The translations under genes and the position numbers were made by a program. Below are positions 6,888-13,043 of a stretch of DNA of 13,043 nt, one piece after another (positions within the stretch are counted from its first letter, which is position 1; each line of letters begins with the position of its first letter). The stretch is from contig SVCR01000019.1 of assembly GCA_015058265.1 (NCBI GenBank), positions 1 to 13,043 on the forward strand, in the 5' to 3' direction. This DNA is from Clostridiales bacterium (GTDB lineage Bacteria > Bacillota_A > Clostridia > Peptostreptococcales > Anaerovoracaceae). The notes under the pieces are model-generated. The model worked only from the letters and a program-made list of their open reading frames with translations, searched no databases and was not told the origin of the DNA.

Positions 6888-9800
6888 TTATTTTACGATC
6901 TTGACTTTGATCGTCTTCTTGAGTTTAGGGTTATCTTTGGCTGTAGCCGTCAGCTTGACTGTCTTGCCTATGCCCTTCTTCGTAAATGTGATGCTTCCGT
7001 TCTTATTGACTTTAGCATACTTCTTATTACTGCTCTTCCACTTTACACTGCTTACAGTTCCGTTGGTTGAGGCTTTGAGCTTGCGCTTGCCCACCTTCAC
7101 CTTCTTGATCTTCTTGACGTTCAGCTTGGTGCTGATCTTGCCGAAGTGTACAGTCAGTGACGCATTGGATTTAGCGCTGAATGACGTCTTCAGGCTTCCC
7201 TTGGATGCTGTACCCGGCTTTCCGTACTTCTTGTTGAAGTTCTTAGTCAGCCCTTTGGTATGGATCTCATAGATGTAGCTGCCGCTTCCCGGAGTGATGA
7301 CCACATCACAGGATTCTCCCATAGGATGGCTGCCGCTTCCTTCGACTGAGCCGGTTCCCTTACCTGTGATCTTGGTCTTGACATCAACATATCCCGAAGT
7401 GACAGGGATCGTCTTTGCTTCAGTCTTTACACCTGTATCTATGTCATACTGAGCTATGAGTTGATTGCCTGCGACCGTTCCGTCAACTGCTCTTTCAGTT
7501 ATATCGCCCCACAGAGTATAGCCGAGAGGCTGGATCTTACCGGTCTTGGTGTTGAATCTGAACGTATCTCCGCCGCCATCGAAAGATGTTCCTCCGAACA
7601 GCAGACCGTCTCTGTCTATCCCATATGCGGCCGGGAAGTAGTTTTCCGGAACTATACCGGCCAGCATAGACCAGAAGTCCACTTCTCCCGCTCCGTCCTT
7701 GAACAGAGCATACGGGAGTTTTCCGGCAACAGTCCAGCTCTTTCCGTCATACTTGAACACATCATATACTACTTCATCATCCGCATCGAATCCGAGGAAA
7801 TAGTACAGGCTGCCGCCCTGACCGAGAGCTTTACCTTTCAGCATCTGTTCAGGGAGCTCTCCGGCAGGTGCCCATTTGCTGCCCTTGTCAGACAAAGTAC
7901 ATGCAAACGTGCGTTTATCCTCGATGATGCTGCCGTCTTCGTCAGTATATTTCATTCCGACCAGATACAGCTTGCTCTTGTACGCGCCGAGGACTGCCTG
8001 CTCCATATCCTGCCAGTTGATATCCGCCGGTGCAGAACCGAAATCAGCGAGTGAATCATAGCAGATCTTCCACTTATTACTGTTCCTGTTGATATCCATC
8101 TTCATCAGGAGAACAGCTTCTCTGTCTGTCATATCGACTTTGATAAGTCTGTACACCTGATTGCCCATGTATACAGGATCAGCTAAAGAAGATACGGAAT
8201 AATAACCCATCTCACCATCCAGCTGTTCCGGATCGTCAGGCGCCCACAGTTCATTCTTCTTGGACATCTTCGCAGCGTAGTCGCTGATCGCTTCAGCAAC
8301 AGTCTGCCCTATCTCATAAACATCCGCTCTGTTCTTCTTTGAGTTTGCAGTCATCGAATAGAGAAGGTCATCATCGTACAGAACATACTTATTCGCGCCA
8401 TGCAGATATTTCAAGCCCGCAGGGAATGGCTCAGGATCCGTATCATCACTGCTGACAGTCTGCTTCGCTGACGCGTCCTTGGACCAATCGTCATATCCGT
8501 CTTCACTTTCGCTCTTTGCAATACTGAAGAGCTTTTTGTATGGGCTGAGTCCTCTGACCACATAGAAAGCGCGGTTTCCCGTAAGTCCGGTTTCTGCATT
8601 CTTGATGGTGAACTTCACCTCACTGCCGATAAGACCGTACTTATCCTTGATGATGATCTTTCCGTCTTTTACTGTGATATCTGCAGGAGCGATCTTCTCC
8701 TCTTTATCAGCAAAAGTGAACGAAGCTGTCACCTCCGGAGATGATCCGAACGCTTTGCCTTCCAAAGTCACAGTTCCTGCCTTGTAGTCCGCAACGGCAC
8801 TGCTCAATGCCGGTTTACCGCTCTCTGCCGAGCTGTGATACTGTGCAAAGTCCACAGCACCGCCTGTCGAGCAGAAGTCCTCATATCCTCCGTGTGTTGT
8901 CTGGAAGAGTTTGTCTCTGAGGCTTGCGGCATCAGCATCAGGCTCCATCGCAGCGATCAGTCCTACAGCACCCGATACCACAGGTGTAGCCATAGATGTT
9001 CCCGAATAGATATCATATCTTCCGAATGTACTCGTATCCGGGCGGACCTTGGATATACCGAGAGAACTGATATCAATGCTGACATCACCGTCTTCGTATG
9101 CAGAATACACGAATCCTACTCCGAAACCGTCCTCTGTTTTAACATCTGCCGGATCCCCGGATGGATCCATATCACCGGAAGCATCATTGGCTCCGGCTTT
9201 TCCGACTGCCAGTCTGCTCATGATACTTTTGATATTGCCTCGAGGATACAGCGCTCCGAGCACACCGGATGCGTTCCATATGCTGTTCCAGTCTTTGCTG
9301 ATTTCTGCGATACCTTCATACATCTCATCTGTGACTGTGGTGCGGTACGAAACGTTTCCGTTCTTATCTGTGTACGCTACCACATCACCTATCTGGAGTT
9401 CTCCGTATCCGCCGCCATCTTCAGTATGTGTCCGGTACGCGAGATTCATCATTGTATCATTGAGCCCGCTGGCCATCTTCTCATAAGGGAAGTAGAGAAC
9501 ATATACATCTCCCGCGGATGCATTGCTGATATTCCATCTGAGGCTTGTAGAGTTATTGCCTATCGGGAATCCGTCTGCATCAGTCAGCTCAAGTGATGTT
9601 GTCCCCTCGCTGTCCTTTACCTTGTCGGAAAGGCATACCGAACTTCCGAACTCATCGATCCCGGTGATAGGTTCGCCGTCATAGTCAGTTCCCAATACAG
9701 GCTTTACGGACTGGACCGTATTGCCGTCAGCATCTGTTGTCTCCTCTATCACAGCTCCGCCGAACTCACCATATGTCTGAGTGTTCTCAGCAAGAGTGTC

Positions 9801-11060
9801 ATTTGAATAGAGGAAAGGCATATAGTTGTCGTAGCAGACAGGTGAAAGTATATTGCTTCCCGGAGCTGCTACATCGACCTTGGTCTTTCCGTAATTCGAG
9901 TACGAAGCAAAACCGCCGTTATCATCAAGCGCAGCTACAGAGATCAGATAGTCTGACTTGCAGTTTGCCGGTGCCGACGGGACTTCGTCATTATCAGCCA
10001 TTTCATTTCCGGCAGCAGCGATCGTCAGTATGCCCGCTTCACCCGCTTTTTCAATAACTTCATCGAATATCTCAGACTCTACCGCAGCACCCAGCGAGAC
10101 ATTGACTGCCTTGATGTCAGCGCCTGCTTTCTTAGCTCTTACAAGATAATTGAACCCGGCTACTATAGACTCGAGATATCCGGATCCCTCCTCGTCGAGG
10201 ACTCTGACTGACAGAAGCTGCACTTTGTCTGACGCTCCTGCCACGCCGACAGTTCCTTCAGCGTTATTAGCTTCTGCAGCTATTATGCCTGCGCAGTGTG
10301 TACCATGACCGTTCTCATCCATAGGTTTTCCGTCACCGTCAACATAATCTATGCCGTGGAAGCCTTTAAGCTTGAAGCCTTCAGGCTCTGTCCACATGCG
10401 GCCGTCGAGATCCGGATGAGCGTAGTCAATACCCGTATCCATTACAGCTATAACGACCGGGTTCTCTGCCTTGTTTATATCATGATTCTCCCAGGCTGTA
10501 TCGGCGTTGATACCTCTTTCTCCAACCTGCCATACATCATTGATATATCTGTCATCCCAGTCAGGCACAGCCGAGGCAGTGAAAACATAATTAGGTTCAG
10601 CTGCCTTGACCCTGTTGTTTTTCTCCAGAAGCCCCTCCATCTGATCAGTCGAATACTTATCAGATGAGATCACACTTACTACAGTTTCGTTATCTGATTC
10701 AGACGCAGCATCGAAAACTACGGTATCCTCTATTACATAGTTTCCCCCAAGAGAATCCGCGAGAATATCTGCCTGCTGGCCGAGAGTGTTTTCAGCATCT
10801 CTGATGCCGGCACGCCCCCCGCTCTCTTCCATCGCTGATCCGAATGAATCGGCAGCAGGAGCTTTGCGCGCCTTGCTCCTCTCTGCTGAAGTAACCGGCT
10901 TGTCTGTATCAACTTCGCCGTCCTCATAAAGCACGACGATCTGCCCGTCCGCAGCCTGAGGTATGCTGCTTGCAGGTTCCTCCGCATAGGAACCTGCTGC
11001 AGGTGCCATACAGATCAACACAGATATACACAATATGAGCGATATACTTCTTCTTTTCAT
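6888..11060 (-). CDS. Secreted S8 family subtilisin-like serine protease, large multi-domain
   Basis: A 1390-residue secreted peptidase. Residues 1-26 are a Sec signal peptide (KRR, a hydrophobic core, likely cleavage after GSYA). About 27-160 is a propeptide ending in an I9-inhibitor-like region (AAEPNYVF, 153-160). The catalytic domain has Asp208 in VMDTGID, His252 in NGHGTH, oxyanion Asn352 in AAAGN and Ser689 in GTSMATP. Asn to Ser spans 337 residues against about 66 in subtilisin, because a block of about 270 residues (408-680) is inserted just before the catalytic serine. The C-terminal half (about 740-1390) begins with beta-rich Ig-like sequence. It then has kelch-like stretches with W/G/LYY patterns (about 1020-1170), an InlB-B-repeat-like GSGSHPMGESCDVVITP segment, and a lysine-rich Big_2-like domain (about 1307-1390). 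No LPXTG motif is present, so it is released or held by charge. The start has AGGAG 15 bases upstream, an unusually long spacing. Flanking terminators and its own promoter indicate a single-gene unit. Confidence 0.95.
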   Translation of the reverse strand: MKRRSISLILCISVLICMAPAAGSYAEEPASSIPQAADGQIVVLYEDGEVDTDKPVTSAERSKARKAPAADSFGSAMEESGGRAGIRDAENTLGQQADILADSLGGNYVIEDTVVFDAASESDNETVVSVISSDKYSTDQMEGLLEKNNRVKAAEPNYVFTASAVPDWDDRYINDVWQVGERGINADTAWENHDINKAENPVVIAVMDTGIDYAHPDLDGRMWTEPEGFKLKGFHGIDYVDGDGKPMDENGHGTHCAGIIAAEANNAEGTVGVAGASDKVQLLSVRVLDEEGSGYLESIVAGFNYLVRAKKAGADIKAVNVSLGAAVESEIFDEVIEKAGEAGILTIAAAGNEMADNDEVPSAPANCKSDYLISVAALDDNGGFASYSNYGKTKVDVAAPGSNILSPVCYDNYMPFLYSNDTLAENTQTYGEFGGAVIEETTDADGNTVQSVKPVLGTDYDGEPITGIDEFGSSVCLSDKVKDSEGTTSLELTDADGFPIGNNSTSLRWNISNASAGDVYVLYFPYEKMASGLNDTMMNLAYRTHTEDGGGYGELQIGDVVAYTDKNGNVSYRTTVTDEMYEGIAEISKDWNSIWNASGVLGALYPRGNIKSIMSRLAVGKAGANDASGDMDPSGDPADVKTEDGFGVGFVYSAYEDGDVSIDISSLGISKVRPDTSTFGRYDIYSGTSMATPVVSGAVGLIAAMEPDADAASLRDKLFQTTHGGYEDFCSTGGAVDFAQYHSSAESGKPALSSAVADYKAGTVTLEGKAFGSSPEVTASFTFADKEEKIAPADITVKDGKIIIKDKYGLIGSEVKFTIKNAETGLTGNRAFYVVRGLSPYKKLFSIAKSESEDGYDDWSKDASAKQTVSSDDTDPEPFPAGLKYLHGANKYVLYDDDLLYSMTANSKKNRADVYEIGQTVAEAISDYAAKMSKKNELWAPDDPEQLDGEMGYYSVSSLADPVYMGNQVYRLIKVDMTDREAVLLMKMDINRNSNKWKICYDSLADFGSAPADINWQDMEQAVLGAYKSKLYLVGMKYTDEDGSIIEDKRTFACTLSDKGSKWAPAGELPEQMLKGKALGQGGSLYYFLGFDADDEVVYDVFKYDGKSWTVAGKLPYALFKDGAGEVDFWSMLAGIVPENYFPAAYGIDRDGLLFGGTSFDGGGDTFRFNTKTGKIQPLGYTLWGDITERAVDGTVAGNQLIAQYDIDTGVKTEAKTIPVTSGYVDVKTKITGKGTGSVEGSGSHPMGESCDVVITPGSGSYIYEIHTKGLTKNFNKKYGKPGTASKGSLKTSFSAKSNASLTVHFGKISTKLNVKKIKKVKVGKRKLKASTNGTVSSVKWKSSNKKYAKVNKNGSITFTKKGIGKTVKLTATAKDNPKLKKTIKVKIVK

Positions 11061-11111
11061 ATCTTTCGTACCATTCTCCTAAGAAATAGTTATAGTTATT
11101 TATCTGTTGTA

Positions 11112-11141
11112 ATTGTAATCAAATACTAGTACTCAAATCAA
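11112..11141 (-). promoter_or_regulatory. Putative sigma-A promoter of the subtilase gene
   Basis: Minus-strand -35 TTGATT (11136-11141) and -10 TACAAT (11112-11117, 5 of 6 to consensus), with an 18-base spacer, in an AT-rich gap. Transcription would start near 11105, leaving a leader of about 45 bases. An 8-base palindrome TAGCGCTA (11145-11152) sits a few bases upstream of the -35 and could be part of an operator; this is weak. Confidence 0.55.
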
Positions 11142-11179
11142 TATTAGCGCTATATTCTTAAACTATTTTTACAAAGAAA

Positions 11180-11200
11180 GGGGAAGCATTATCGCTCCCC
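11180..11200 (-). terminator. Intrinsic terminator of the AGCS symporter gene
   Basis: Hairpin on the minus strand: GGGGAGC, loop GATAAT, then GCTTCCCC with one bulged T, followed by the T-rich TTTCTTT run. It begins 32 bases past the symporter stop and lies upstream of the subtilase promoter, so it separates the two transcription units. Confidence 0.8.
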
Positions 11201-11232
11201 CTGCATCACGTACAAATAATTCTGTATTTGTC

Positions 11233-12657
11233 CTATTTCCAGCAATCGACCTTGGACTCATCCAGTCCGATATCCGAAGCCTTGAACACAGGCATCTTTC
11301 CTGCAGCCTTCTGATCGGTGTAATTCTTGAGAGCCTTGCAAGCGACTCCGCCGAGGATAGCGATCGAAGGGATGTTGCAGATTACCATGAGGCCCTGGAA
11401 CATATCAGCTGTATCCCATACGAGTCCTGCTGATGATATAGCTCCGAGGAATACCAGAATCGTAGCAATAATTCTGAAGATGAGAGCCTCTGTCTTGGTG
11501 ATATCTCTCTTAAGAATGAATGCCAGACATCCTTCGCAGTATGAATAGTTACCGATAAGTGTAGTAAACGCGAAGAGCGACATCGATACTGCGATGAAGA
11601 TAGGTCCGAAATTGCCGAGTGATGTGTGCAGGCATGTCTGAACATATCCGGCAGCATCAGCACTTCCGTCAACATTGAAAGATGCCGGATCTACTGAAAC
11701 GGTGGACAGGCACATGAACGCTGTAGCTGAGCAGATCAGGATAGTGTCGATGAATACAGACAGAGTCTGTACGAGTCCCTGCTTGACCGGATGAGCTACG
11801 TCTGCGGTAGCAGCTGCGTTAGGCGCAGATCCCATACCAGCCTCATTGGAGTAGAGACCTCTCTTGAGTCCCCACATGATGCAGGATCCTGTGAATCCGC
11901 CGAAGATAGCCTGGAAGTCAAATGCGCTGCTGAAGATCATTCCGAACATAGTACCGAAGTTCTTGATGTTCATGATCAGTACAATGATCGACATGATAAC
12001 GTATACAACACCCATGACCGGTACAAGAAGTCCTGTGACATCTGTAAGTCTTCTTGCTCCGCCGATTACTATAGCAGCGAAAAGAACTGCCAGAATGATA
12101 CCGATGATGTACGGTGTCGATGTGCCGTAGAAGCTGAATGTAGCGAATGTCGACTGCAGATTGAATGCAGCGAGCATGTTGTATCCTACAGCATATGTGA
12201 AGATGATAAGGATCGAGAATAGCACACCGAGCCATCTCTGGCCGAGAGCGTTCTGCATGTAGTATGAAGGTCCGCCGTAATATGTGCCGTCATCTTCTCT
12301 TCTCTTCTTGTAGATCTGAGCGAGCGTTGACTCTATGAACGCATTAGCACCGCCGATGATAGCTGTGATCCACATCCAGAAAATAGCTCCCGGACCTCCG
12401 AGTACTATAGCGGTACATACACCTATGATATTACCTGTTCCTACTCTGGAAGCAGTTGATACCATGAGAGCTCCGAATGATGAGATACCGTTCTCATTGT
12501 CAGGCTTTTCCATTACGACTTTGAACATCTCCGGGAAAAGACGGATCTGAACAGCCTTGGTTCTCAAGGTGAAATAAAAACCAACTGCAATCAGGAACAG
12601 AGGAACGACATATGGCTGATACAGCCATCCGTTCATGAAACTAACAAAACCACTCAT
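11233..12657 (-). CDS. AGCS family sodium:alanine/glycine symporter
   Basis: A 474-residue inner-membrane transporter that uses a sodium (or proton) gradient to import alanine or glycine. The family core is clear: RVGTGNIIGVCTAIVLGGPGAIFWMW (71-96), including the GGPGAIFWMW AGCS signature. After it come FIES (107-110), the YYGGPSYYM segment (126-134), and a later SNEAGMGSAPNAAA stretch matching the conserved substrate and sodium-binding region of this family. About ten or eleven hydrophobic helices fit a full-length protein. The start is the ATG at 12655-12657, chosen because AAAGGAG (12665-12671) sits 7 bases upstream. A TTG two codons further up (12661-12663) would leave almost no spacing and is rejected. 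The gene has its own promoter and terminator and appears monocistronic. The substrate is from family knowledge only. Confidence 0.96.
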   Translation of the reverse strand: MSGFVSFMNGWLYQPYVVPLFLIAVGFYFTLRTKAVQIRLFPEMFKVVMEKPDNENGISSFGALMVSTASRVGTGNIIGVCTAIVLGGPGAIFWMWITAIIGGANAFIESTLAQIYKKRREDDGTYYGGPSYYMQNALGQRWLGVLFSILIIFTYAVGYNMLAAFNLQSTFATFSFYGTSTPYIIGIILAVLFAAIVIGGARRLTDVTGLLVPVMGVVYVIMSIIVLIMNIKNFGTMFGMIFSSAFDFQAIFGGFTGSCIMWGLKRGLYSNEAGMGSAPNAAATADVAHPVKQGLVQTLSVFIDTILICSATAFMCLSTVSVDPASFNVDGSADAAGYVQTCLHTSLGNFGPIFIAVSMSLFAFTTLIGNYSYCEGCLAFILKRDITKTEALIFRIIATILVFLGAISSAGLVWDTADMFQGLMVICNIPSIAILGGVACKALKNYTDQKAAGKMPVFKASDIGLDESKVDCWK

Positions 12658-12664
12658 ACACAAT

Positions 12665-12671
12665 CTCCTTT
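12665..12671 (-). promoter_or_regulatory. Ribosome binding site that decides the symporter start
   Basis: AAAGGAG on the minus strand, 7 bases before the ATG at 12655-12657. This is near-ideal spacing and places the symporter start at that ATG, not at the in-frame TTG at 12661-12663. Confidence 0.85.
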
Positions 12672-12702
12672 GTTATACCTTAACTAATACCTTTTTCTTA
12701 TC

Positions 12703-12721
12703 CCGGCCGCTAATACGCCGG
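12703..12721 (-). other. Hairpin in the symporter 5' untranslated region
   Basis: Minus strand CCGG-CG, loop TATTAG, CG-(G)-CCGG: six G-C pairs with one bulged G. It sits about 10-15 bases into the predicted leader and is followed by an A-rich stretch, not a T-run, so it is not an intrinsic terminator. It may stabilise the message or be a regulatory element. Two ATACCTT copies lie between it and the ribosome site (plus strand 12674-12692). Function unknown. Confidence 0.4.
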
Positions 12722-12735
12722 ATTATGATGGGTGT

Positions 12736-12765
12736 ATTCTAACAAAAAAACAGCATGATTGTCCA
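12736..12765 (-). promoter_or_regulatory. Putative sigma-A promoter of the AGCS symporter gene
   Basis: Minus-strand -35 TGGACA (12760-12765, 5 of 6 to consensus) and -10 TAGAAT (12736-12741, 5 of 6), with an 18-base spacer that contains a run of seven T. The start site would fall near 12729, giving a leader of about 70 bases. A dyad lies 15 bases upstream of the -35 element. Confidence 0.65.
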
Positions 12766-12780
12766 TAGAATGGGCGGAAT

Positions 12781-12798
12781 TTGTATAATTGTATACAA
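12781..12798. promoter_or_regulatory. Perfect inverted repeat, candidate operator upstream of the symporter promoter
   Basis: TTGTATA, four-base spacer ATTG, TATACAA: a perfect 7+7 dyad of 18 bases. It ends 15 bases upstream of the -35 hexamer, a position typical of activator sites. One half is embedded in the ten-base palindrome TTGTATACAA, which resembles GntR-type operators (the TNGTNNACNA pattern). As RNA it would be an A-U-only-rich hairpin with no T-run, so a terminator is unlikely. No regulator gene is present in the window. Confidence 0.5.
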
Positions 12799-12821
12799 GT
12801 TCAGGAGGATTTGAGCCTTTC

Positions 12822-13043
12822 CTATCTTCTGAAATAAATATGATACGGTTCTTTATCTATTTCGAAAAGCGGTCTGAGCTCAGATGCCCGGCTTGAACCT
12901 GATACATCTTCAGCTCTAAGGAGCCTGTTAGCCGGATCCACCGCCGCCAGAAGATACGGCCCTCTGGCAAAGTTGACGTATGATCTGTCCGAAGGGACGC
13001 TGACCATACGCGTTTTCATCGGAAACGACAGACTCAGGCTCTC
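12822..13043 (-). CDS. C-terminal end of a probable GH127/DUF1680-like glycoside hydrolase (N-terminus outside window)
   Basis: The frame is open from base 13043 to the TAG at 12822-12824, giving 73 codons that continue beyond the right edge. It should not be read as a small protein starting at the internal ATG at 13019. Two segments match what I recall of the C-terminal part of GH127/DUF1680 beta-L-arabinofuranosidase-type enzymes: the LSFPMKTR strand followed by a GPYLLAA stretch (the family has P-M-x-x-R then GPLVLA), and the ending LRPLFEIDKEPYHIYF (the family has P-F/Y-x-I-H-x-x-R-Y-x-Y-W/F). The distance between these segments is shorter than usual, and the catalytic part is not visible, so family and activity are tentative. 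No clear terminator follows the stop, so some readthrough into the symporter is possible. Confidence 0.5.
   Translation of the reverse strand, partial: ESLSLSFPMKTRMVSVPSDRSYVNFARGPYLLAAVDPANRLLRAEDVSGSSRASELRPLFEIDKEPYHIYFRR

Noticed and set aside
8835..9596. Plus-strand open frame of 253 codons inside the subtilase
   Set aside because: Cys/Ser/Ile/Arg-rich antisense of the subtilase, covering its catalytic serine; no recognisable domain.
11081..11175. AT-rich intergenic stretch as an origin, att site or small RNA
   Set aside because: No repeated boxes or paired structure beyond the promoter, one 8-base palindrome and the neighbouring terminator.
12658..12663. Upstream TTG start (12661-12663) for the symporter
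   Set aside because: It lies almost on top of the AAAGGAG ribosome site; the ATG at 12655-12657 has the correct 7-base spacing.
12781..12798. Dyad as an intrinsic terminator of the GH127-like gene
   Set aside because: The stem is nearly all A-T pairs and no T-run follows on the minus strand; an operator fits better.
1..13043. Mobile element, prophage, toxin-antitoxin or CRISPR content
   Set aside because: No transposase, integrase, direct-repeat array or small paired genes are visible; every gene is metabolic, transport or envelope related and on one strand.

Overview
The window looks like a bacterial chromosome segment of Gram-positive type, most likely an anaerobic member of the Clostridia (Bacillota). 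The evidence is moderate GC with many ATA and AGA codons, AGGAG-type ribosome sites, a secreted multi-domain subtilase with a lysine-rich Ig-like tail, an AGCS sodium:alanine/glycine symporter, and a FtsX-type ABC permease with a long extracytoplasmic coiled coil. Placement in Lachnospiraceae or Anaerovoracaceae is a guess. I see no phage, IS, CRISPR, tRNA or rRNA signal. Every gene I can support lies on the minus strand, so transcription runs from high to low coordinates.

In transcription order: (1) the last 73 codons of a protein resembling the C-terminus of GH127/DUF1680 glycosidases enter from the right edge (12822-13043). (2) A 164-bp gap holds a perfect dyad, a sigma-A-like promoter and a 5'-UTR hairpin, and leads to an AGCS symporter (11233-12657), which ends at a good intrinsic terminator. 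(3) A second promoter drives a 1390-residue secreted S8 subtilase (6888-11060) with a propeptide, a complete catalytic tetrad, an insertion of about 270 residues inside the catalytic domain and a C-terminal tail with kelch-like and bacterial-Ig-like parts. It ends at a strong hairpin. (4) Immediately behind that hairpin begins a tight cluster: a YgjP/DUF45 zinc metallopeptidase (6236-6784, possibly on a leaderless transcript), a CPA2 cation:proton antiporter with two RCK_C domains (3783-6194), a DUF445 membrane protein (2887-3783), a LolD/MacB-type ABC ATPase (2039-2890) and its coiled-coil permease (1-2031, cut by the left edge).

The antiporter, DUF445 and ATPase genes overlap by 1 and 4 bases, and the permease starts 7 bases after the ATPase. 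They are therefore almost certainly co-transcribed and translationally coupled. The ATPase and permease form one transporter. Why an ion antiporter and a DUF445 protein are coupled to it is unknown; this four-gene unit is the best candidate in the window for an undescribed envelope or ion-homeostasis module.
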